Origin: Comamonas thiooxydans | GTDB lineage: Bacteria > Pseudomonadota > Gammaproteobacteria > Burkholderiales > Burkholderiaceae_C | DNA length: 64,000 nt | Direction of reading: 5' to 3' | Assembly (NCBI RefSeq): GCF_000964545.1 | Contig: NZ_BBVD01000005.1 | Coordinates: 496,001 to 560,000 of the forward strand | Part shown: positions 45,402-53,125 of the stretch, one piece after another | Position numbering within the stretch: the first letter of the stretch is position 1 | Layout of the letters: every line of letters starts with the position of its first letter | Notes under the pieces: model-generated | The model's database searches: none | The model's input: the letters and a program-made list of their open reading frames with translations, nothing else | Told to the model about the DNA's origin: nothing | Made by a program: the position numbers and the translations under genes

Positions 45402-46616
45402 ATGCACGCCTCAACCGAAACCGCCGAGACTTCCTCCCCCCTGCCCTATAGCGGCATCCGCGTGGTGGAGTTCACCCATATGGTCATGGGCCCCAGCTGC
45501 GGCCTGATGCTGGCCGACCTGGGCGCCGAAGTCATCAAGGTCGAGCCCGTGGGCCACGGCCGCAACGGCGATGCCACGCGCAAGCTGCTCGGCTCGGGCT
45601 CGGGCTTTTTCCCGCTGTTCAACCGCAACAAGAAAAGCCTGACGCTGGATCTGCAGACCCCCGAGGGCAAGGAAGCCGCGCTGCGGCTGATCGCCACGGC
45701 CGATGTGGTGACCGAAAACTTCAAGCCCGGCACCATGAAGAAGCTGGGCCTGGACTATGAAAGTCTCAAGCAACAATTCCCACGCCTCATCTATGTGAGT
45801 CACAAGGGCTTTCTGCCCGGCCCCTACGAACACCGCACGGCCCTCGACGAGGTGGTGCAGATGATGGGGGGCCTTGCCTATATGACGGGCCGGCCCGGCG
45901 ACCCGCTGCGCGCGGGCACCAGTGTCAACGACATCATGGGCGGAATGTTCGGTGCCATGGGAGCCATGGCCGCCCTGGCCCAGCGCGAGAAGACCGGCAA
46001 GGGCCAGGAAGTGCAGAGCGCTCTGTTCGAGAACAATGTGTTTCTGATCGCCCAGCACATGATGCAGTACGCGGTGACCGGCAAGCCTGCAGCACCCATG
46101 CCCGCACGCATTTCGGCCTGGGCGATCTACGACGTGTTCGAGGTCCAGGGCGGCGAGCAGATCTTTCTGGCCGTGGTCAGCGACGGCGCATGGCGCGAGT
46201 TCTGCGATGCCTTTGGCCTGGAGCAGCTGCGTGACGATCCGCGCCTTGGCAGCAACAACGACCGCGTGCAGGCCCGCAGCTGGCTGATGCCGCTGCTGCG
46301 CGAAACCATGGCCGGCTACAGCGCCGCGCATATCGCCAGCGTCTTCGAGGACAAGGGCCTGCCGTTTGCGCCCATCGCCCGCCCGCACGACCTGCTCGAG
46401 GACCCGCACCTGAACGCCACCGGTGCGCTGGCCCCCATCACCTTGCCCGACGGCCGCGACAGCAAGACCGTGCTGCTGCCGCTGACCCTGGACGGCAAGC
46501 ATCTGCAGGTGCGCCTCTCGCCGCCCAAGCTCGGCGAGCACAGCCTGGAGATTCTGACAGCGCTGGGCTACAGCCAGGCCCAGGCCCGGGCACTGGCACA
46601 GGGCCAGCCCGACTGA
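45402..46616 (+). CDS. CaiB/BaiF family (class III) CoA transferase
   Basis: A roughly 404-residue class III CoA transferase. Blocks visible are GIRVVEFTHMVMGPSCGLMLADLGAEVIKVEP, FFPLFNRNKKSLTLDL, and the active-site region GPYEHRTALDEVVQMMGGLAYMTG with the conserved Asp. Enzymes like this move CoA from succinyl-CoA to a second acid. Placed after HMG-CoA lyase, a succinyl-CoA:3-hydroxy-3-methylglutarate transferase (SUGCT-like) role is plausible but not proven. ATG 45402 has AAGAAGAG at good spacing; earlier ATGs at 45396 and 45375 are possible. Confidence 0.88.
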   Translation: MHASTETAETSSPLPYSGIRVVEFTHMVMGPSCGLMLADLGAEVIKVEPVGHGRNGDATRKLLGSGSGFFPLFNRNKKSLTLDLQTPEGKEAALRLIATADVVTENFKPGTMKKLGLDYESLKQQFPRLIYVSHKGFLPGPYEHRTALDEVVQMMGGLAYMTGRPGDPLRAGTSVNDIMGGMFGAMGAMAALAQREKTGKGQEVQSALFENNVFLIAQHMMQYAVTGKPAAPMPARISAWAIYDVFEVQGGEQIFLAVVSDGAWREFCDAFGLEQLRDDPRLGSNNDRVQARSWLMPLLRETMAGYSAAHIASVFEDKGLPFAPIARPHDLLEDPHLNATGALAPITLPDGRDSKTVLLPLTLDGKHLQVRLSPPKLGEHSLEILTALGYSQAQARALAQGQPD

Positions 46617-46728
46617 GCGGCCCTGCGGGGCCATCGCCCCGCACGACTCATCCACCCCAGAACAGGGCGCCCACGCGCGCCCTGCGGGGATTCTTTCGCC
46701 CCATTTCCATCATTCAGGAGACAAAACC

Positions 46729-47736
46729 ATGCCGTACAGCCCCTCTTCCCGACACCCGAACCGCCGCCTGGCGATGGCAGCATGCGCGCTGACGGCCATG
46801 ACGCTGGCCGCCGGCAGTGCTGCGGCCCAGCCCGGCGAATGGCCCGCCAAGTCGATACGCATGGTCGTGCCTTTCACGCCAGGCGGCGGCACCGACACGG
46901 TGACGCGCCAGATCAGCGAGCGCATGGCGACCGCGAATCGCTGGGTCATCGTGGTGGACAACAAGCCTGGCGCGGGCGGCAATATCGGCCTCGATGCCGT
47001 CGCCAAGGCGCCGGCCGACGGCTATACCTTCGGCATGGGGCAGACCGCCAATCTGGCCATCAATCCCTCGCTGCTGCCCAGCATGCCGTTCAACGCCAAG
47101 ACCGATCTGCTTCCCGTGGCGCTGGTGGCCTCGCAGCCCGTGGTGCTGGTCGTGCCCACCGATTCGCCCTGGAAATCGCTGCAGGATCTGATCGCCGCAG
47201 CCAAGGCCCAGCCTGGAGCCATCAAGCAAGGTCTGGCTTCCACGGGCACCGTCGGCCATCTGGCGGGGGAAATGCTTTCCTACAAGGCCAAGATCGATGT
47301 GCTCAACGTGCCCTACAAAGGCGCCGCGCCGGCTGTGACCGATCTGCTGGGCAAGCAGACCCACTATATGTTCGGCACGCCTCAGGCGGTCTACCCCATG
47401 ATCAAGGGCCAGCGCCTGCGCGCACTGGCCGTGACCTCGGCCAAGCGTCTTGCCATCCTGCCCCAGGTCCCCACCGTGGCCGAGTCCGGCTTTCCGGGCT
47501 TTGAAGCCGTGGACTGGAAGCTGATCGTGGCCCCCAGAAACACGCCCGCCGCGCTGGCGCAGAAGATCAACGCCGCAGTGAACACCGGCTTGCAGGACCC
47601 TGCAGTGCTCAAACAGCTGCAGTCCGAAGGCAGCACACCCATGGGGGGCAGCCTGCAGGATGCCCAGGCCTATCTGCAAAAGGAGCAAGCCAGCTGGGCC
47701 GCGCTCATCCGCGACGCGAAGATCACTCTGGAATAG
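46729..47736 (+). CDS. Bug-family periplasmic receptor of the HMG-type cluster
   Basis: A 335-residue secreted receptor. Its signal peptide (RRLAMAACALTAMTLAAGSAAAQPGE) is followed by KSIRMVVPFTPGGGTDTVTRQ, GAGGNIGLDAVAKAPADGY and LNVPYKGAAPAVTDLLG. AGGAG lies 8 nt before the ATG. It starts 112 bp after the CoA transferase and is co-directional, so it probably delivers the cluster's substrate. As with the other Bug genes here, no membrane transporter is adjacent. Confidence 0.88.
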   Translation: MPYSPSSRHPNRRLAMAACALTAMTLAAGSAAAQPGEWPAKSIRMVVPFTPGGGTDTVTRQISERMATANRWVIVVDNKPGAGGNIGLDAVAKAPADGYTFGMGQTANLAINPSLLPSMPFNAKTDLLPVALVASQPVVLVVPTDSPWKSLQDLIAAAKAQPGAIKQGLASTGTVGHLAGEMLSYKAKIDVLNVPYKGAAPAVTDLLGKQTHYMFGTPQAVYPMIKGQRLRALAVTSAKRLAILPQVPTVAESGFPGFEAVDWKLIVAPRNTPAALAQKINAAVNTGLQDPAVLKQLQSEGSTPMGGSLQDAQAYLQKEQASWAALIRDAKITLE

Positions 47737-47744
47737 TCATCAAA

Positions 47745-47835
47745 ATCAGTAGCTGCCTGCGCAATAACCACCTATGTTTCAAATAGATTCATTTCTATAT
47801 ACGATACAGGTCAAGCGCAAGCAGCTACTATTTTT
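47745..47835. repeat. Dispersed intergenic repeat, copy 3
   Basis: AGTAGCTGCCTGCGCAATAAC at one end and CAAGCGCAAGCAGCTACT at the other form an imperfect inverted repeat of the same kind as at 27260. It lies between the convergent Bug gene and VanZ pseudogene and slightly overlaps the latter's 3' end. Confidence 0.55.
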
Positions 47836-48248
47836 GCTTCATGCAGCGCAGCCCCTGAATGAACAGCACAGCCAGACTCGCGCCCGCGGCATTGGCCAGC
47901 ACATCCAGCCACTCGGCTGACCGCGTGGGGGCGACGCCGGCCTGCAGCAGCTCGATCACGCCGCCATAGCCGGCACAGACCAGCACCACGGCCAGTGCTT
48001 GCCCGGCGGCCCAGCGCAAGCCCCGCGCAGCAGAGCAAACCCGCCAGCACCGTATGCAGGCCGGCATGCACCAGCTTGTCCGTGTGCGCGAAGCCACGCA
48101 GAAACGGGAACAGCCTGAGAATCAGCCCACCGCTGCTGCCTGTCTCATTGAGGCAGCCCCAGAGCATGAACAAGGCCCAGCCCAGGCTGGCTGCCGCCAA
48201 CCGCTTCCACAGAGGCACGGCGCCAGCCGGTTGCAGGAATGAATGCAT
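47828..48248 (-). pseudogene. VanZ-like membrane protein, frameshifted
   Basis: Two overlapping minus-strand frames join into one VanZ-like protein. The first runs MHSFLQPAGAVPLWKRL to VLAGLLCCAG, including the HTDKLVHAGLH block. The second continues LRWAAGQALAVVLVCAGYGGVIELLQ, SAEWLDVLANAAGASLAVL and ends LRCMKQK. The frame changes by one base at a C4/G4 run (48021-48024): removing one base there restores a continuous roughly 139-residue protein with four hydrophobic segments. Either a real loss-of-function indel or a homopolymer sequencing error would explain it. VanZ-like proteins are membrane proteins, mostly of unknown role. Confidence 0.75.
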
Positions 48249-48260
48249 GGCAGGGATATG

Positions 48261-48290
48261 AAAAAGCCCGAAGTGCAGGCACTCCGGGCT
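48261..48290 (-). terminator. Terminator after the decarboxylase gene
   Basis: AGCCCGAAGTGC, two-base loop, GCACTCCGGGCT with one mismatch; on the minus strand TTTTT follows. Confidence 0.75.
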
Positions 48291-48337
48291 GATGTGCAAA
48301 AAGGCCTGGATCGCCCCGACCTTGCAAAGGCCAAGGC

Positions 48338-50845
48338 TTATGCAGCCTTCCTTGCCGTTTTGGCCGCAGCCTTCACCGCAGGCTTTGCGGCGGACTTGGC
48401 TGCCACCTTTGTTACCGGCTTTGTTGCCGACTTTTTGGCAGGCGTCTTGGCAACTGGCGTGGTTACGGGCGCCGCAGCCGTCTTCTTGGCAGCGGGCTTC
48501 TTCACGGCAGCAGTCTTCTTCACTGCCACAGGCTTGACGCTTTCCTCGGCCACGCAGTCCGCGTAGTAGCGGATCTCGCCGTTTTCGTCTTCCAGCTCGA
48601 CCAGACCGTGGATATCGGTCTCGAAGCCCGGGCATTCCTTGGCGAATTCGCGCGCGAACACCAGGTAGTCAACGATCTTCTTGTTGAAGACTTCACCGGG
48701 AATCAGCAGCGGAATTCCGGGCGGGTAAGGCGTGACCAGACCCACGGTGGTGCGGCCGACCAGATGGTCGATTTCCACGCGCTCGGTCTTGCGCTGCGCG
48801 ATATGCGCGTAGGCATCCGAGGGCTTCATCGTGGGCTTGAGATCCGACAGATACATCTCGGTCGTCAGGCGTGCGATGTCGTACTTGGCATACAGCTCGT
48901 GCACATGCTGGCACAGATCGCGCAGGCCCATGCGCTCGTAGCGGCGGTGCTGCTGGCAGAACTCGGGCAGGATGCGCGCCAGCGGCTGATTGCGGTCGTA
49001 ATCGTCCTTGAACTGCTGCAGCGCGGTCAGCATGGTGTTCCAGCGGCCCTTGGTGATGCCGATGGTGAACATGATGAAGAAGGAATACAGGCCGGTCTTC
49101 TCGACCACCACGCCATGCTCGGCCAGGTACTTGGTGACGATGGACGCGGGAATGCCGGTATCGGCAAAGTCGCCGTCCAGATCCAGGCCGGGCGTGACGA
49201 TGGTGGACTTGATCGGGTCCAGCATGTTGAAGCCGTCAGCCAGATCGCCAAAGCCGTGCCAGTTGTCGAACTCCTTGCCGTTCTTCTTGGAGCGGGTCTT
49301 GGTCGATGCGTCTGTGCCGCGGATGATCCAGTCCTGGGCCGTGCCCACGCCTTCCTCGGCCAGGGCTTCAGGGCCCCAGACCTCGAACCACCAGTCGTCG
49401 TCGCCGAACTCGTCTTCCACCTTGCGCATGGCACGGCGGAAGTCCAGTGCCTCGACAATCGACTCCTCCACCAGGGCCGTGCCGCCGGGCGGCTCCATCA
49501 TGGCGGCAGCCACGTCGCAGCTGGCAATGATGCTGTACTGAGGGCTGGTCGAGGTGTGCATCAGATACGCCTCGTTGAACAGAGGGTGATCCAGCTTCTC
49601 GGTCTGGCTGTCCTGCACCAGCACATGCGAGGCCTGGCTGATGCCGGCGAGCAGCTTGTGGATGGACTGGGTGGCATAGACCACCGAGTGCATCGGGCGC
49701 TTGCGCTTCTTGCCCATGGCGTGATAGCTGCCATAGAAGGGATGGAAGGCAGCGTGGGGCAGCCAGGCTTCATCGAAGTGCAGATTGGCCACATAGCCGT
49801 CCAGCATGCCCTTGATGGTCTCGGTGTTGTAGAGCACGCCGTCGTAGGTGGACTGCGTCAGCGTCAGCACGCGGGGCTTGACGGCCTTGGCATCCACGCC
49901 CTTGAGCAAGGGGTTGGCGGCAATCTTGGCCTGGATGGACTCGACCGAGAACTCGCTCTGCGGGATAGGACCGATGATGCCGAAGTGATTGCGCGTGGGC
50001 TTGAGGAACACCGGAATCGCACCCGTCATGATGATGGAGTGCAGGATGGACTTGTGGCAGTTGCGATCCACCACCACCACATCGCCGGGTGCCACGGTGT
50101 GGTGCCAGACGATCTTGTTGGAGGTCGATGTGCCATTGGTCACAAAGTAGCAGTGATCGGCATTGAAGATGCGCGCGGCATTGCGCTCGGACTCGCCGAT
50201 GGCGCCGTTGTGGTCCAGCAACTGGCCCAGCTCTTCCACGGCATTGCAGACGTCGGCGCGCAGCATGTTCTCACCGTAGAACTGGTGATACATCTGGCCC
50301 ACGGGGCTCTTGAGAAAGGCCACGCCGCCCGAGTGACCGGGGCAGTGCCAGCTGTAGGAGCCGTCTTCGGCGTAGTCCAGCAGCGCCTTGAAGAACGGCG
50401 GCTGCACGCTCTCCAGATAGCTCTTGGCTTCGCGGATGATGTGCTTGGCCACGAACTCGGGCGTGTCCTCGAACATGTGAATGAAGCCATGCAGCTCACG
50501 CAGAATGTCGTTGGGCAGGTGACGGCTGGTCTTGGTCTCGCCGTAGATATAGATGGGCACTTCCTCATTCTTGCGGCGTACTTCACCGATGAAGTCGCGC
50601 AGGCTGTGAATGATGGGGTCCTTGTCGCCGCCGAGCTGGAATTCCTCGTCGTCGATCGACAAAATAAAGGCACTGGCCCGGCTTTGCTGCTGTGCGAACT
50701 GCGACAGATCGCCATAGCTGGTCACGCCCAGGACTTCAAAGCCCTCTTCTTCAATGGCTTGAGCCAGGGCGCGGATGCCCAGTCCCGAGGTGTTCTCGGA
50801 ACGATAGTCCTCGTCGATGATGACGATGGGAAAGCGAAACTTCAT
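48338..50845 (-). CDS. Ornithine/lysine/arginine decarboxylase with H1-like tail
   Basis: An 835-residue PLP-dependent fold-I decarboxylase. It has an N-terminal receiver-like wing domain (MKFRFPIVIIDEDYRSENTSGLGIRALAQAIEEEGFEVLG), the PLP region with HCPGHSGGVAFLKSPVG, FVTNGTSTSNKIVWHH and the Schiff-base lysine in ATQSIHKLLAG, and a C-terminal domain ending near YADCVAEES. About 65 further residues are almost wholly Ala, Lys, Pro, Val and Thr (AVKKPAAKKTAAA; KPAVKAAAKTARKAA), like histone H1 or AlgP tails. It makes a polyamine or cadaverine/agmatine; the exact amino acid is not certain. ATG 50845 is preferred to the frame opening at 50863. Confidence 0.92.
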   Translation of the reverse strand: MKFRFPIVIIDEDYRSENTSGLGIRALAQAIEEEGFEVLGVTSYGDLSQFAQQQSRASAFILSIDDEEFQLGGDKDPIIHSLRDFIGEVRRKNEEVPIYIYGETKTSRHLPNDILRELHGFIHMFEDTPEFVAKHIIREAKSYLESVQPPFFKALLDYAEDGSYSWHCPGHSGGVAFLKSPVGQMYHQFYGENMLRADVCNAVEELGQLLDHNGAIGESERNAARIFNADHCYFVTNGTSTSNKIVWHHTVAPGDVVVVDRNCHKSILHSIIMTGAIPVFLKPTRNHFGIIGPIPQSEFSVESIQAKIAANPLLKGVDAKAVKPRVLTLTQSTYDGVLYNTETIKGMLDGYVANLHFDEAWLPHAAFHPFYGSYHAMGKKRKRPMHSVVYATQSIHKLLAGISQASHVLVQDSQTEKLDHPLFNEAYLMHTSTSPQYSIIASCDVAAAMMEPPGGTALVEESIVEALDFRRAMRKVEDEFGDDDWWFEVWGPEALAEEGVGTAQDWIIRGTDASTKTRSKKNGKEFDNWHGFGDLADGFNMLDPIKSTIVTPGLDLDGDFADTGIPASIVTKYLAEHGVVVEKTGLYSFFIMFTIGITKGRWNTMLTALQQFKDDYDRNQPLARILPEFCQQHRRYERMGLRDLCQHVHELYAKYDIARLTTEMYLSDLKPTMKPSDAYAHIAQRKTERVEIDHLVGRTTVGLVTPYPPGIPLLIPGEVFNKKIVDYLVFAREFAKECPGFETDIHGLVELEDENGEIRYYADCVAEESVKPVAVKKTAAVKKPAAKKTAAAPVTTPVAKTPAKKSATKPVTKVAAKSAAKPAVKAAAKTARKAA

Positions 50846-50984
50846 GAACAGCCTCCGTACCAATCAGGCCTAAAAAACGAAACAGCCGCGAAGTGTAAGG
50901 AATATCCTTATTGCGGCTTTGAAACAGGCTGTTTTTAACCCAGAATGTGGTGCACTAAATACAGGCCTTAACAGGAGCTCAGGT

Positions 50985-51410
50985 ATGGATCACTCCACCG
51001 CGTGGTGGTTGCTTGTCGGTTTGCTGGTCATTGCGGAGCTGTTGACCGGCACTTTCTATCTCCTCATGCTGGCTCTGGGTGCCATTGCCGGAGCGCTTTG
51101 CGCTCATTTCGGCCTGGGCACCAGCAGCCAGATCGTCGCTGCGGCCCTGCTGGGCTCCGGTGCCGTCCTCGTCTGCTATCTGCTGCGCAAGCGCAGCCCG
51201 CGCAGACAGCCCGCTTCCAGCAATCGCGATGTCAACCTGGATGTGGGCGAAACCGTGGTCATCGAACAGTGGAACACCGACGGCACGGCCCAGGTCCGCT
51301 ATCGCGGCGCCACCTGGACTGTCATGGGACGCCAGGGCGCGCTGCCCATCCCGGGCCCGCATCGCGTGGCCGAAGTCATCGGCAACCGCCTGCTGGTTGA
51401 CAAGATCTGA
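50985..51410 (+). CDS. NfeD-family membrane protein
   Basis: A 141-residue short NfeD protein with two or three hydrophobic helices (about 8-68) and a C-terminal OB-fold domain (NLDVGETVVIEQWNTDGTAQVRYRGATWTV). AGGAG lies 8 nt before the ATG at 50985. Such proteins partner with SPFH/stomatin proteins in membrane quality control, and an SPFH gene follows 90 bp later. Confidence 0.9.
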   Translation: MDHSTAWWLLVGLLVIAELLTGTFYLLMLALGAIAGALCAHFGLGTSSQIVAAALLGSGAVLVCYLLRKRSPRRQPASSNRDVNLDVGETVVIEQWNTDGTAQVRYRGATWTVMGRQGALPIPGPHRVAEVIGNRLLVDKI

Positions 51411-51500
51411 TCATCGACCGGCCCCGGCATGGTTATGCTGGACGCCGGAACGCTTCGCTCTCTTTCTTCACACCAACGCCCCACAAGGGCTGGAGACAAT

Positions 51501-52421
51501 ATGGATTACGCAGTCCCTCTCGCCATCGCCATCATTGCCATCATCTTCATCGTCCGCTCGATCAAGGTGGTTCCCCAGCAGCATGCATGGGTCAAGGAGC
51601 GTCTGGGCAAATACGCAGGCACGCTCACACCCGGCCTGAACTTTCTGATCCCGTTCGTGGACCGCATCGCCTACAAGCACAGCCTCAAGGAAATTCCCCT
51701 GGACGTGCCCAGCCAGGTCTGCATCACGCGCGACAACACGCAGCTGACCGTGGACGGCATTCTCTACTTCCAGGTCACCGACCCCATGCGCGCCAGCTAT
51801 GGCTCGTCCAACTACATCATGGCCGTGACCCAGCTCGCCCAGACCTCGCTGCGCAGCGTGATCGGCAAGCTGGAGCTGGACAAGACCTTTGAAGAGCGCG
51901 ACATGATCAACGCCCAGGTCGTCAATGCCATCGACGAGGCCGCGCTGAACTGGGGCGTGAAGGTGCTGCGCTACGAAATCAAGGACCTGACGCCGCCCGC
52001 TGAAATCCTGCGTGCCATGCAGGCCCAGATCACGGCCGAACGCGAAAAGCGTGCCCTGATCGCAGCTTCCGAAGGTCGACGCCAGGAACAGATCAACATT
52101 GCCACCGGCGAGCGCGAAGCTTTCATCGCCCGCTCCGAAGGCGAGAAGCAAGCCGCCATCAACAAGGCGCAAGGTGAAGCTGCCGCCATCACCACCGTGG
52201 CCGAAGCCACCGGACAGGCGCTGGAGCGCGTGGCCATGGCCATCCGCCAGCCCGGCGGCGAGCAGGCGGTTCAACTCAAGGTGGCTGAAAGCGCCGTGGA
52301 GGCCTACAGCAAAGTGGCAGCGGACTCCAACACCACTCTGGTCATTCCTGCGAACATGACCGAGGTCTCCGGCCTGATTGCCTCTGCCATGAAGATGGTT
52401 CAGGTGGGCAAGAGCGCCTGA
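51501..52421 (+). CDS. SPFH/Band 7 (stomatin-like, QmcA type) protein
   Basis: A 306-residue protein with an N-terminal membrane anchor (YAVPLAIAIIAIIFIV, 3-18) and an SPFH domain (VVPQQHAWVKERLGKYAGTLTPGLNFLIPFVDRI). A long Glu/Ala-rich coiled coil follows (about 175-245, AEREKRALIAASEGRRQEQINIATGEREAFIARSEGEKQAAINKAQGEA). It probably forms large membrane microdomain assemblies with the upstream NfeD protein. ATG 51501 has GGAG nearby and gives the normal anchor position; the frame is open from 51429. Confidence 0.92.
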   Translation: MDYAVPLAIAIIAIIFIVRSIKVVPQQHAWVKERLGKYAGTLTPGLNFLIPFVDRIAYKHSLKEIPLDVPSQVCITRDNTQLTVDGILYFQVTDPMRASYGSSNYIMAVTQLAQTSLRSVIGKLELDKTFEERDMINAQVVNAIDEAALNWGVKVLRYEIKDLTPPAEILRAMQAQITAEREKRALIAASEGRRQEQINIATGEREAFIARSEGEKQAAINKAQGEAAAITTVAEATGQALERVAMAIRQPGGEQAVQLKVAESAVEAYSKVAADSNTTLVIPANMTEVSGLIASAMKMVQVGKSA

Positions 52422-52513
52422 GCCTGCTCGCTTCAGGCTGCGTGCAGAAAAGAACTTTCTGCACTTTCATTTTGAGGTCGAAATTTCTGGTTAGAATAGC
52501 GGCTTCATCACAC

Positions 52514-52604
52514 GGAGCGGTGGATGAGTGGTTTAAGTCGCACGCCTGGAAAGCGTGTGTGGGTTAATAGCCCACCGCGGGTTCGAATCCCGCCTGCTCC
52601 GCCA
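52514..52604 (+). tRNA. tRNA-Ser(GGA), copy 1
   Basis: A 91-nt tRNA with a 7-bp acceptor (GGAGCGG/CTGCTCC, one G-U), a type II long variable arm (GTGGGTTAATAGCCCAC), T arm GCGGGTTCGAATCCCGC, anticodon GGA in CTGGAAA and an encoded CCA end. Confidence 0.97.
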
Positions 52605-52671
52605 GATTTTAAAATCAAGTCGACCACACTTGGTTTTTTACTTCAGAAATGAAGTATTTTGGGATCGCTGT

Positions 52672-52762
52672 GGAGCGGTGGATGAGTGGTTTAAGTCGCA
52701 CGCCTGGAAAGCGTGTGTGGGTTAATAGCCCACCGCGGGTTCGAATCCCGCCTGCTCCGCCA
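52672..52762 (+). tRNA. tRNA-Ser(GGA), copy 2
   Basis: Identical over all 91 nt to the copy at 52514, including the encoded CCA. The 67-bp spacer between them is unique sequence. Confidence 0.97.
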
Positions 52763-52768
52763 AATGAC

Positions 52769-52800
52769 AAAAGGCCTTGAAGAAATTCAAGGCCTTTTTT
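52769..52800 (+). terminator. Terminator after tRNA-Ser pair
   Basis: AAAGGCCTTGAA, GAAA loop, TTCAAGGCCTTTTTT, 6 nt after the second CCA. Confidence 0.92.
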
Positions 52801-53125
52801 CTTTGGTGCGCTTCTCCCCTGGAAGGAGATTTGAATGGACCTTTCAGCGATGGCTGCGCATGTTTATCCAACTCAGCCCCGGCGAATACCACGGGAACTA
52901 ACAGCCCATGCGTACCAAGCAACTGCTTCAGGCTAGGCATCACACAAACAGCCGCAGTGCTCAAGCTGCCTGCTGGCAAGCCCAGCGCAGCAAGCACTGA
53001 CGCACTGAATGGCAACGCCAACCCAGACGAAAAGCGATAGCACCGCCCCCCCACTTGCGCGCCTGGGCTCTCGAGCCTGTATTGCCTCGGCTTTCAAGGG
53101 CTACCCAGCCCCCTTGGCATGGAGC
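52801..53125. other. Gap without a supported gene
   Basis: Between the tRNA terminator and the receptor stop I see no frame with a ribosome binding site or family resemblance. It may hold the receptor gene's 3' untranslated region. Confidence 0.6.

Noticed and set aside
47811..48635. A single 274-codon minus-strand frame
   Set aside because: Its first part is antisense-frame reading through the decarboxylase tail and its last part is out of frame; only the middle matches VanZ.
52722..53054. A 110-codon minus-strand frame
   Set aside because: It overlaps the second tRNA-Ser and its terminator and has no family resemblance.
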